The notes under the pieces were generated by a model that was not told the DNA's origin, searched no databases, and saw only the letters and a program-made list of their open reading frames with translations. From Actinomycetes bacterium (GTDB taxonomy: Bacteria > Actinomycetota > Acidimicrobiia > Acidimicrobiales > Palsa-688): a stretch of DNA of 12,926 nucleotides. This document shows, in pieces, positions 1 to 10,139 of this stretch. The stretch lies in assembly GCA_021796905.1 (NCBI GenBank), contig JAKABK010000019.1:1-12926 (forward strand), given 5' to 3'. Within the stretch, counting starts at the first letter, position 1, and each line of letters starts with the position of its first letter. Made by a program: the position numbers and the translations under genes.

Positions 1-354
1 GGTGCCGGCCAGGCGCCTCGGGCCGGCGGCCCCGACCTGCCGGCGCTCCTCGCCGCGACCGCCGGCACGGTCCTGGTCGACTCGCTCGGCACGTGGGTCG
101 CCGCCGCCCCTGGGCTGACGGTCGACGCCGGCGCCCTGTGCGACTCTCTGATCGCCCGCCCGGGTCGTTCGATCCTCGTATCCGACGAGGTGGGTCTCGG
201 TGTCCACCCCGAGACCGGGCTCGGTCGGGCGTTCCGTGACGCCCTCGGCGAGCTCAACCGGGCGGTCGCGGCCGTCGCCGACGAGGCCCTGCTCGTGGTC
301 GCCGGCCGGGTGCTGCGCCTCGAGCAGTTCGGGGAGCTCACCGGTGCCGGGTGA
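1..354 (+). CDS. cobU: CobU/CobP, adenosylcobinamide kinase/guanylyltransferase, C-terminal part
   Basis: The window opens inside this gene, in frame from base 1; 117 codons remain before TGA at 352-354. The enzyme phosphorylates adenosylcobinamide and then transfers GMP to it, giving adenosylcobinamide-GDP for nucleotide-loop assembly in the cytoplasm. Visible family features are the Walker-B-like strand VLVDSLGTWV, the segment ILVSDEVGLGVHPET (family form SNEVGxGIVPE, here with D for N), the following helix RAFRDALGELNRAVA, and the terminal LLVVAGRVLRL strand. The P-loop and guanylylated histidine would lie upstream, outside the window. It is followed directly by cobS, its functional partner. 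A GTG at 351 overlaps its stop codon. Identification is firm from motifs and neighbours; the start and the kinase motif cannot be checked here. Confidence 0.9.
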   Translation, partial: GAGQAPRAGGPDLPALLAATAGTVLVDSLGTWVAAAPGLTVDAGALCDSLIARPGRSILVSDEVGLGVHPETGLGRAFRDALGELNRAVAAVADEALLVVAGRVLRLEQFGELTGAG

Positions 355-440
355 GACGCTGGTCGCGCCCGGCGTTCGGGCGCCGTCCCCGGGAACCCCG
401 GATCGCCCGCCCCGCCGGGGGTTACCGGGGGGGTCGCCCG

Positions 441-1148
441 ATGCGTGAAGCTCTCGGCTTCCTCACTCCCCTCGGCGGGGCCCGGACCCCGACCCCGGCG
501 GCGCTGCGGTGGTTCCCGGCGGTAGGCGCCGCGATCGGCCTCTTCCTCGGTGGGCTGTGGTGGGCGGCGGCACAACTGTGGCCCCCGGCGGTCGCTGCCG
601 CGGTGGTCGTCGTCGCCGACCTGGCGGCCACCGGGATGTTGCACTTCGACGGGCTCGCCGACGCCGCAGACGGGCTCCTGCCCCACCTCGGGGTCGAGCG
701 GCGCTTGGAGGTGATGGCCGGCCCGGAGGTGGGGGCCTTCGGGGTGGTCGCGGTCGCGGCGGCGGTCCTCGTCCGCTTCGCTGCCCTCCTGGCGCTGCGC
801 CCCGCCCCCTTGTTGCTCGCCGGGTTGTGGTGCGCGTCGCGCGGGGCGATGGCGGGCACCGTCGAGCGGGTGCCCTACGCCCGTCCCGGCGGCGGACTGG
901 TGTCGGCCTTCGGTGGGAGCCGGGTGCCGGTGTCGCTGCTCGCGGTGGCCGGCGTCGCCGCTCTCGGTGTCGCCTCCGCCTGGGAGGTGCCTGCCGGTCC
1001 GGTCGCGGTGGGGGTGTGCCTGGCCGGTTTCGCGGCGGTGGTCGGTTTCGCCCGCCGGCGGGTCGGGGGCTACACCGGTGACGTGCTCGGAGCCGCCGGG
1101 GTGCTCGGCGAGACCCTCGGTCTGCTCACAGCGGCGGCTCGCTGGTGA
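441..1148 (+). CDS. cobS: CobS, adenosylcobinamide-GDP ribazoletransferase (cobalamin synthase)
   Basis: This integral membrane enzyme joins adenosylcobinamide-GDP to alpha-ribazole (or its phosphate), the final assembly step of cobalamin. The 235-residue protein starts REALGFLTPLGG, typical of CobS, and carries the acidic motif HFDGLADAADG at residues 68-78, the GAFGV turn at 98-102 and the C-terminal GGYTGDVLGAAG motif near 209-220. Several long Ala/Val/Leu stretches are membrane helices. Start choice: ATG 441 follows a G-run at 427-433 with a 7-base spacer and gives the family's usual N-terminus. GTG 351 is in frame and overlaps the cobU stop as GTGA, like the downstream junctions, but would add 30 Arg/Pro/Gly-rich residues unlike the family. 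Odd: the conserved M-x-D-x-x-x-G helix start reads MAGPEVG (92-98), with Gly for the expected Asp at 94. This is the transferase, not the aerobic cobaltochelatase subunit also called CobS. Confidence 0.92.
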   Translation: MREALGFLTPLGGARTPTPAALRWFPAVGAAIGLFLGGLWWAAAQLWPPAVAAAVVVVADLAATGMLHFDGLADAADGLLPHLGVERRLEVMAGPEVGAFGVVAVAAAVLVRFAALLALRPAPLLLAGLWCASRGAMAGTVERVPYARPGGGLVSAFGGSRVPVSLLAVAGVAALGVASAWEVPAGPVAVGVCLAGFAAVVGFARRRVGGYTGDVLGAAGVLGETLGLLTAAARW

Positions 1149-2038
1149 CGGCCCGCCGGAGCCGGCTCCTGGCTGCGTCCGGGGGGATCGTCGCCGACCT
1201 GATGGTCGGCGAGCCCCCGCTCTCCCCGCACCCGGTGAGCCTGTTCGGCACGCTCATGGGTGGGGTGGAGCGCCACCTGTGGGCCGACGACCGCGCTCGG
1301 GGGGTCGCCCACGCCGCCGCGGGGGTGGCGCTGTCGGCGACCGCCGGCCGGTTGCTGCGCTCGACGGCTGCCGCCACCTACCTGAGCGTCGCCGGCCGCG
1401 GGCTGCGGGATGCGGCGGCGGCGGTCGCCGACGCTCTCGCAGCGGGCGACCTGGCCGAGGCGCGTGTCGGGGTTCGGGCGCTGGTCGGGCGGGACCCCGA
1501 GACCCTCGACGAGGCGGGCATCGCCCGGGCGGTGGTCGAGTCGGTGGCGGAGAACACCGTCGACGCGGTCGTCGCGCCTGCGCTCGCCGGCGCCCTCGGC
1601 GGTGCGGTGGGCGCCCTCTCCTACCGGGGGGTCAACACCCTCGACTCGACCGTCGGCTACCGCAACGAGCGCTACGGACGCTACGGCTGGGCGTCGGCAC
1701 GTCTCGACGACTTGGCCAACTGGGTGCCGGCCCGGGTCACCGCCGGGTTGGTGGCCGTCGTGCGCCCGAGGGAGGCGGCGGGGGTGTGGCGGGCCGTGCG
1801 TGAGGATGCCCCTGCCCACCCGTCGCCGAACGCCGGGGTGGCCGAGGCGGCCTTCGCCGCCGCCCTGGGTCTCGAGCTGGGGGGTGCCACCGTCTACGCC
1901 GGTGTGGTCGAGGACCGACCCCGCCTCGGCCGGGGACGCCCACCCGAGGTGGACGACGTCGCCGGAGCCTGCCGGCTCTCCCGGGACGTGACCGTCGCGC
2001 TCGCCGTCGCCCTCGCTGTCGCCGGGGTGGTCGGGTGA
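1145..2038 (+). CDS. cobD: CobD/CbiB, adenosylcobinamide-phosphate synthase
   Basis: This membrane protein attaches the aminopropanol (or aminopropanol phosphate) arm to the f-propionate of adenosylcobyric acid. The 297-residue product has the family landmarks in order: GGIVADLMVGEPPLSPHPV near the N-terminus (PHPV at 28-31), GRDPETLDEAGIARA near 115-129, ESVAENTVD at 132-140, the signature GVNTLDSTVGYRNERYGRYG at 162-181, DDLANWVPAR around 188-197 and HPSPNAG near 225-231. Hydrophobic segments lie at the ends and in the middle. Start GTG 1145 overlaps the cobS stop by four bases (GTGA), and its own end overlaps cobC the same way. The Shine-Dalgarno sequence is weak, so translational coupling to cobS is likely. 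CobC directly downstream would supply the arm that this enzyme attaches. Slightly shorter than many homologues but nothing essential appears missing. Confidence 0.94.
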   Translation: MTARRSRLLAASGGIVADLMVGEPPLSPHPVSLFGTLMGGVERHLWADDRARGVAHAAAGVALSATAGRLLRSTAAATYLSVAGRGLRDAAAAVADALAAGDLAEARVGVRALVGRDPETLDEAGIARAVVESVAENTVDAVVAPALAGALGGAVGALSYRGVNTLDSTVGYRNERYGRYGWASARLDDLANWVPARVTAGLVAVVRPREAAGVWRAVREDAPAHPSPNAGVAEAAFAAALGLELGGATVYAGVVEDRPRLGRGRPPEVDDVAGACRLSRDVTVALAVALAVAGVVG

Positions 2039-3039
2039 CCCCCGACGGGAAGGCGCCGGCGGGGCGGGCACCGGCCAGGAGTGGACCGGACGGGAAGGCG
2101 CCGGTGGGGTGGGCACCGGCCAGGAGTGGACCGGACGGGCGGGCTCCGGCCGGGCGGGTCCCGCCGCCCGGGGTCCACGGCGGCGACGGCGCCCGCCTGG
2201 CGGCCGCTCTCGGGATCCCTCCCGGGGAGGTCCTCGACCTGTCGGCGAGCCTCAACCCCTTCGCCCCCGACGTGGCCCGGCTCGCCGCCCGCCACCTGGG
2301 CGACCTGCGGCGCTATCCCGATCCCGCCGACGCCACCGCCGCGCTGGCCGGCGCGATCGGGGTCGACCCCGACCGGGTGCTGCTCACCGCCGGCGGGAGC
2401 GAGGCGATCCGGCTGGTCGCCGCCGAGCTCGGCGGATCGGTCGAGGAGCCCGAGTTCGCCCTCCACCCCCGCTCCGGCGGGCCCCGGTGGCGCTCCAATC
2501 CGCACAACCCGACCGGTCGGCTCGCCCCCGAGGGGGAGCTCGCTGGGGTGTGGGACGAGGCGTTCTACCCGATCGCGACGGGGACCTGGACCCGGGGGGA
2601 CAACGCAGCGGTGGTCGTCGGCTCGCTGACCAAGGTCTTCGCCTGCCCCGGTCTGCGCATCGGCTATGTCCTCGCCGAGCCCGACCTCCTCCGCCGGGTC
2701 GCTGCCCGCCAGGCGCGCTGGGCGGTCGGCGGTCTCGGCTGCGCTCTCGTGCCGGAGCTGCTGGAGACCGCCGAGCTCCCCGCTTGGCGGGATCGGATCG
2801 CCGAGGCCCGTAGCGAGCTGTGGACGCTGCTAAGCGCCCACGGTCTCGATCCGCAACCCTCCGACGCGAACTGGCTGCTGTGCGCGTCCGCCCGCGGTTT
2901 GCGGGAGCGCCTCGCTCTCGGGGCGGTGGCGGTGCGCGACTGCACCTCCTTCGGTCTGCCCGGTTGGGCGAGGGTGGCGGTGCCCGACGCCGCCGGCCTC
3001 GAGCGGCTCGCTCACGCCCTGGGATCGACGGCACCGTGA
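2035..3039 (+). CDS. cobC: CobC-type PLP enzyme, probable L-threonine-O-3-phosphate decarboxylase
   Basis: A fold-type-I PLP enzyme of the histidinol-phosphate aminotransferase class. In B12 pathways this position is held by CobC (CobD in Salmonella), which decarboxylates threonine phosphate to aminopropanol phosphate for the nucleotide-loop arm. Visible motifs of the 334 residues: HGGDG at 48-52, where family proteins normally begin, SASLNPFAP at 70-78, YPDP, TAGGSEAI at 118-125, NPHNPTG at 155-161, WDEAFYP at 173-179 and SLTKVFACPGLRIGY at 197-211, with K200 the PLP lysine. GTG 2035 overlaps the cobD stop (GTGA). Odd points: about 47 residues precede the conserved core, mostly a 15-residue tandem repeat. 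Also, only about 13 residues separate EPEF from NPHNPTG, where other members carry several dozen. The only other in-frame start before the core is GTG 2104, inside the repeat. The exact substrate is inferred from context. Confidence 0.85.
   Translation: MTPDGKAPAGRAPARSGPDGKAPVGWAPARSGPDGRAPAGRVPPPGVHGGDGARLAAALGIPPGEVLDLSASLNPFAPDVARLAARHLGDLRRYPDPADATAALAGAIGVDPDRVLLTAGGSEAIRLVAAELGGSVEEPEFALHPRSGGPRWRSNPHNPTGRLAPEGELAGVWDEAFYPIATGTWTRGDNAAVVVGSLTKVFACPGLRIGYVLAEPDLLRRVAARQARWAVGGLGCALVPELLETAELPAWRDRIAEARSELWTLLSAHGLDPQPSDANWLLCASARGLRERLALGAVAVRDCTSFGLPGWARVAVPDAAGLERLAHALGSTAP
2041..2172 (+). repeat. 45-bp in-frame tandem repeat at the 5' end of cobC
   Basis: Units lie at 2041-2085, 2086-2130 and 2131-2172 (the last diverged and shorter). 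Each codes for a PDGKAPxGxAPARSG-like 15-mer. The first two units differ at very few bases, indicating recent duplication. Each of the first two contains AGGAG (2077-2081 and 2122-2126), a perfect ribosome-binding core, but no in-frame start codon follows at useful spacing. It forms a Pro/Gly/Ala/Arg-rich, probably disordered extension before the catalytic domain. Confidence 0.9.
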
Positions 3040-4517
3040 GGGGCGGGCTGATGGTCTGTGGGACGGCGAGCGACGCCGGCAAGACCGCGGTGGTCACCGG
3101 GCTGTGCCGGCTCCTCGCCCGAGAAGGGGTGCGAGTCGCCCCGTTCAAGGCCCAGAACATGGCGCTCAACTCCTATGTCACCGCCTCCGGTCACGAGATC
3201 GGCCGGGCGCAGGCGACCCAGGCGATGGCGGCGGGCGTGGAGCCGGAGGTCGCCATGAACCCGATCCTGCTCAAACCGACCAGTGCCCGTACCAGCCAGG
3301 TCGTGGTCCTCGGCCGGCCCGTCGGGCACCTCCGAGCCTCCGACTACCACGCGCTCAAGCCCGAGCTGCTCCCTGTCGTCCTGGGCTGCCTGACCGACCT
3401 GCGCTCCCGCTTCGACGTGGTCATCGCGGAGGGGGCGGGTAGCCCGGCGGAGATCAACCTCCTCGACCACGACATCGTCAACCTCCGGGTCGCCGACGAG
3501 GCGGGGCTCCCGGCGCTGGTGGTGGGCGACATCGACCGGGGCGGGGTCTTCGCCGCGCTCTACGGCACCGTCGCCCTGCTCCCCGAGCCCTACCGCCGGC
3601 GGGTCCGGGCTTTCGTCGTCAACAAGTTCCGGGGCGACCCGGTGCTGCTCGGCGGTGGCCTCGCCGACCTCGAGGCCCGCTGCGGGGTCCCGACCCTCGG
3701 GGTGCTGCCCTGGGTGCCGGGCATCAACCTCGACGCCGAGGACTCCCTCGCCTTGCGTTCCGCCCGACCCGATCCCGGCGAAGCCGTCGGCGACCACCTC
3801 GACGTCGCGGTCGTCGCCTGGCCGACGATCTCCAACTTCACCGACCTCGACGCGCTCGGCGTCGAGCCCGGCGTCGCGGTACGGATGGTCCGCTCCGCCG
3901 GCGGCCTCGGCGACCCGGACCTGGTGGTCCTGCCCGGATCGAAGTCGACTCTCGCCGACTTGGACTGGATGCGCCGCCGCGGCCTCGACCGGGCGGTGGC
4001 CGCCGCCCGTGACGCCGGTGCGATCGTGGTCGGGATCTGCGGTGGCTACCAGGTGCTCGGCCGGGAACTGAGCGATCCCGGCGCCGTCGAGGCGGCATCG
4101 CCGACCACGGTGCCCGGCCTCGGCTGGCTGGAGGTGGGGACCCGCTTCGAGCCCGAGAAGTTCACCCGCCGGCGGGAGGGCACCGCCCTCGGCGAGGCGG
4201 TCAGCGGCTACGAGATCCACCACGGGCGCACGAGCGGACCGGCGGAGCCGTGGGTCCACCTGCCCGAGCCCGAGGGGGCCGTCGACCCCGAGCGGAGGGT
4301 GTATGGCACCGCCCTCCACGGTCTGTTCGAGTCCGACCGTTTCCGATCCACGTTCCTCGCTCTGGTCGCCGAGCGGCGAGGGAAACGCTTCGTCGCCGCC
4401 GGGGTCAGTTTCGCCGCCGCCCGCGAGGCGCAGTGGGAACGCCTGGCCGACCTGGTCGGCGACCACCTGGACCGCGCCCGCCTGGAGCGCATCATCTCCG
4501 AGGGAGCCCCGCTTTGA
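3036..4517 (+). CDS. cobQ: CobQ/CbiP, cobyric acid synthase (glutamine-hydrolysing)
   Basis: The enzyme amidates four corrin side chains of adenosylcobyrinic acid a,c-diamide using ATP and glutamine, giving adenosylcobyric acid. The 493-residue length is normal. The N-terminal dethiobiotin-synthetase-like domain has the modified P-loop GTASDAGKT at 9-17, then APFKAQNMALNSYVT near 35-49 and VGDIDRGGVFA near 163-173. The C-terminal class I glutamine amidotransferase domain has the nucleophile elbow GICGGYQ (C335) and YGTALHG (catalytic H428); GYEIHHGRT is also typical. Start GTG 3036 overlaps the cobC stop as GTGA and gives the usual five residues ahead of the first beta strand. ATG 3051 has a better ribosome-binding site (GAGGGG at 3038-3043) but would trim that strand, so I prefer 3036. 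The presence of SDxGK and the length separate it from CobB/CbiA. Confidence 0.95.
   Translation: MRGGLMVCGTASDAGKTAVVTGLCRLLAREGVRVAPFKAQNMALNSYVTASGHEIGRAQATQAMAAGVEPEVAMNPILLKPTSARTSQVVVLGRPVGHLRASDYHALKPELLPVVLGCLTDLRSRFDVVIAEGAGSPAEINLLDHDIVNLRVADEAGLPALVVGDIDRGGVFAALYGTVALLPEPYRRRVRAFVVNKFRGDPVLLGGGLADLEARCGVPTLGVLPWVPGINLDAEDSLALRSARPDPGEAVGDHLDVAVVAWPTISNFTDLDALGVEPGVAVRMVRSAGGLGDPDLVVLPGSKSTLADLDWMRRRGLDRAVAAARDAGAIVVGICGGYQVLGRELSDPGAVEAASPTTVPGLGWLEVGTRFEPEKFTRRREGTALGEAVSGYEIHHGRTSGPAEPWVHLPEPEGAVDPERRVYGTALHGLFESDRFRSTFLALVAERRGKRFVAAGVSFAAAREAQWERLADLVGDHLDRARLERIISEGAPL
4501..4506 (+). promoter_or_regulatory. Ribosome-binding site deciding the TTG start of cobN
   Basis: AGGGAG lies seven bases before TTG 4514, inside the last codons of cobQ. 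Its spacing supports a TTG start that overlaps the cobQ stop as TTGA, rather than any of the upstream in-frame starts, which would run far into cobQ. Confidence 0.65.
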
Positions 4518-7500
4518 TCCTCGTGCTGACCAACGCCGACACCGAGATACTCAGCTTCCGGAGCCTGGTCGAGGGGCTCCCGGCGGGATTCCCGCCGGTG
4601 GTGGCCGCCAACCCCACCGGGCTCGACCGGCCCCCCGACCTGGACGGCGTGGAGGTGGTGCTGGTCCGGCTGCTCGGCGGTCGGCGCGCCTGGGAGGAGC
4701 CCTTCGAAGCGCTCGCCGCCGAGTGCGTCGAGCGCCGGGTGCCTCTGCTCTGCTTCGGTGGGGAAGCGGTGCCCGACGCCGACCTGGCCGCCCGGTCCAC
4801 GGTCGCTGCGGTGACGCTCGCCCAGGCGTGGGATTACTGGGCCCACGGCGGGCTGGCCAACCTGGAGCGCCTGCTGCGCTTCGTCGCCGACACGGTGCTC
4901 GGGAGCGGTTTCGGTTTCGAGCCGCCGGTGCCGGTGCCGTCCTCGGGCCGCTACGGCGACCGACCGGTCCTCCCCGACCGTCCGACCGTGGCGATCGTGT
5001 TCTACCGGGCGCACCTGCTGTCGGGCAACACCACCTTCGTCGACGACCTGGCCACCGCCTTGGAAGCGCGGGGGGTCAACGCGGTCGCGGTCTACTGCTA
5101 CTCGTTGCGACCCGACCCCCGGGGGCGGGTCGAGGCCCTGGAACTGGTCGCCGCAGCCGGCGCCGACTGTGTGGTCACCACCGTGCTCGCCATGGGCTCG
5201 GCGGTCGGTGACGGCTGGGACGCGTCGGCGCTCACCGACCTCGGGGTGCCGGTCGTCCAAGCGGTCACCGCCACCCGCTCGTCGGCCGACTGGGAGACCT
5301 CCGACGCCGGGCTCGCCCCCGTCGACGTGGCGATGGCGGTCGCGATCCCCGAGCTGGACGGACGGATCGTCACCGTCCCGTTCTCGTTCAAGGAGGTGGT
5401 CGACGACGGCGTCGACTTCGGCGGCGGGGACACCCAGCCGGTCACCGCCTACCGGACCCGCCCGGATCGGGTCGCGCGGGTGGCGGGCATCGCAGCGCGC
5501 CTCGCTGCGCTCCGCCGAACCCCGCCGGCGCGCCGCAAGGTCGCCGTGGTGCTCTCGGCGTACCCGACCAAGCGCAGCCGGATCGGCAACGCCGTCGCCC
5601 TCGACACCCCCGCCTCGGTGATCGGTCTGCTCAGCGCCCTGGCCGGCGCCGGCTACGGGATCGCGCGGGTCCCGACCGACGGTGACGCCCTGATGGCCGA
5701 GCTGGCCGACAACCTGGTCTACGACCGCGAGTCTCTCGCCCCCGCCCAGGCGGCGGCGGCCGCCGGGCGCTGGTCGGGCGAGCGGTACTCGGAGTGGTTC
5801 GCCACCCTGCCCGCAGACCTGCAGGCGGCGGTCACCGCAGCGTGGGGACCCCCGCCCGGGGTCGTCTACTGCGACGGTGGGGACCTGGTGTTCCCCGGGA
5901 TCGACCTGGGCAACGTCCTGGTCGCGGTCCAACCCCCTCGGGGGTTCGGGGAGAACCCGATCGCGCTGTACCACTCCCCGGACCTGCCGCCCACCCACCA
6001 CTACCTGGCGTTCTACCGTTGGCTGGAGGTGGCTTGGGGGGCCGACGCCGTGGTGCACGTCGGCAAGCACGGAACCCTCGAGTGGCTGCCGGGCAAGAGC
6101 GTCGGGCTCTCGGCGTCCTGCGGGCCCGACGCCGCTCTCGGGGACCTGCCGCTCGTGTACCCGTTCGTGGTCAACGACCCGGGCGAGGGGACCCAGGCCA
6201 AGCGCCGGGCGCACGCGGTGATCGTCGACCACCTCCTGCCACCGATGACCCGGGCCGAGACCTACGACCACACCGCCCGCCTGGAGGCGCTCCTCGACGA
6301 GCACGCCCAGGTCGCCGCCCTCGACCCGACCAAGCTCCCGGCGATCCGCCAGCAGGTCTGGGACCTGCTGGTCGAGGCCGAGATCCACCGGGACCTCGGC
6401 GTGGTCGACCGGCCCGAGGGCGACGCCTTCGACGAACTGGTGCTCCACGTCGACGGGTACCTCTGCGAGCTGAAGGACGCCCAGATCCGTGGCGGCCTGC
6501 ACGTCCTCGGGCAGGTTCCACGCGGGGAGGCCGAGCTCGACTTGGTCCTCGCCCTCACCCGGGTGCCCCAGGGGGGTGTGCCGTCGCTTCGCGCCGGTCT
6601 GCCCGACGGCGCGTCGCGCGCCGAGGTCGACGCGATCGAGGCCCGTAACCGGGCGACCCTCGCCGCCCTCCAGGGCGCCGGTTGGCGTTACGACGGTGAC
6701 GACCCCACCTTGCGTTTCGTCTGCGACCTGCTCGTCCCGGCCCTCGCCCGAACCCCGGACGAGGTCGGCAACGTCCTCGCCGCTCTCGACGGTCGGGCGG
6801 TGCCCGCCGGCCCGAGCGGCGCCCCGACCCGCGGTATGGCCCATGTGCTGCCGACCGGGCGCAACTTCTACTCCGTCGACCCGAGGGCGGTGCCCTCCCG
6901 CCTGGCATGGGACGTCGGGTGGCGCCTGGCGGAGGAGCTGGTGGCCCGCTACCGGCGGGAGGAGGGGGAGGTGCCGGCCTCGGTCGGCCTGGTCGTGTGG
7001 GGTACGGCGACCATGCGCACCATGGGCGACGACGTCGCCGAGGCCCTCGCCCTGCTCGGGGTCCGCCCGGTCTGGCAGGACGGAACCGGCCGGGTGATCG
7101 GGTTGGAGCCCATGACCGAGACCGAGCTGGGTCGGCCCCGGGTCGATGTCACCCTGCGGATCTCCGGGTTCTTCCGGGACGCCTTCCCCCACGTGGTCGA
7201 CCTTCTCGACGAGGCGTGCGTCCTGGCCGGCTTCGACGACGACCCCAGGATCTTCGGGGCCAAGCCGGGCGCCTACGGCTCGGGCATCCTGGCCCTGCTC
7301 GAGAGCCGCGAGTGGCGCACCGACGCGGACCTGGCCGCGGTCTACGAAGCGTGGTCGGGCTGGTCCTACGGGCGGGGGAACCCTGGCAGCCCGGCCGCCG
7401 AGGCGATGAGGAGGCGTTTCGCCACGATCCAGGTCGCGGTCAAGAACCAGGACAACCGGGAGCACGACATCTTCGACTCCGACGACTACCTCCAGGACCA

Positions 7501-7956
7501 TGGCGGGATGGTCGCCACCATCCGGGCGCTCACCGGCGCCCAGCCCCGGGCGTGGTTCGGTGACACCTCCGATCCGTCCCGTCCCCGGGTCCGGAGCCTC
7601 TCGGAGGAGGCGGCCCGGGTGGTCCGGACCCGGGTGCTCAACCCCAAGTGGATCGAGGCCATGTCCCGCCACGGCTACAAGGGGGCGTTCGAGATGGCCG
7701 CCACCGTCGACTACCTGTTCGGCTACGACGCCACCGCCGGTGTGGTGGAGGACTGGATGTACGAGCGGGTCACCGAGGCCTACCTGGGCGACCCGGAGGT
7801 GCGAAAGCTGTTCGAGGTGTCCAACCCGTGGGCGATGCGCTCGATCGCCGAACGGCTCTTGGAGGCCGTCGACCGTGGACTGTGGACGGCGAGCGACCGG
7901 GCAGTCGACATCCTGCGGCGCGCCCTGCTCGAGGCCGAGTCGTGGGAGGAGGGACG

Positions 7957-7960
<4 letters not shown>
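4514..7960 (+). CDS. cobN: CobN, cobaltochelatase large subunit
   Basis: CobN is the porphyrin/corrin-binding subunit that inserts cobalt into hydrogenobyrinic acid a,c-diamide, driven by an AAA+ partner complex; it is homologous to BchH/ChlH. The 1148-residue protein begins MILVLTNADTEIL, the usual CobN start, from a TTG codon overlapping the cobQ stop. Conserved family blocks include VHVGKHGTLEWLPGK (about 515-528) with FVVNDPGEGTQAKRR soon after, then WGTATMRTMGDD, DVTLRISGFFRDAFPHVVDLLDEA and the C-terminal VKNQDNREHDIFDSDDY and HGYKGAFEMA segments. No frameshift is evident. Its stop overlaps the start of the AAA+/VWA subunit gene (ATGA), matching their role in one enzyme. Presence of CobN implies late, ATP-dependent cobalt insertion. 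BchH is an alternative in theory, but every other gene here is for cobalamin. Confidence 0.95.
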
Positions 7961-10089
<2,129 letters not shown>

Positions 10090-10139
10090 CCGAGGGTGGT
10101 CTGCACGGCCCCGGGCGCCGCAGCGGTCGTCGCAGCGCG
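10090..10139. other. Short gap between convergent genes
   Basis: Fifty bases separate the end of the cob operon from the end of the HNH gene on the opposite strand. I see no clear hairpin followed by a T-run in either direction, so no intrinsic terminator can be called. Termination may be Rho-dependent or the two transcripts may overlap. Confidence 0.5.

Noticed and set aside
1..440. Cobalamin riboswitch or operon promoter
   Set aside because: The window starts inside cobU, so any B12 riboswitch of this operon would lie outside; no such fold or conserved box was seen inside.
2820..3035. Upstream extension of cobQ into cobC
   Set aside because: The extra residues are Arg-rich out-of-frame cobC sequence; CobQ homologues begin just before the P-loop, which fits GTG 3036.
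3012..4466. Minus-strand open frame of nearly 500 codons opposite cobQ
   Set aside because: Antisense shadow of CobQ, which has an intact P-loop and amidotransferase triad; the opposite translation has no recognisable motif.
4208..7672. Very long minus-strand open frame opposite cobQ/cobN
   Set aside because: It lies antisense to clearly recognisable CobN motifs, is rich in Gly/Asp/His/Arg/Val without any domain, and is the expected by-product of high GC at third codon positions.
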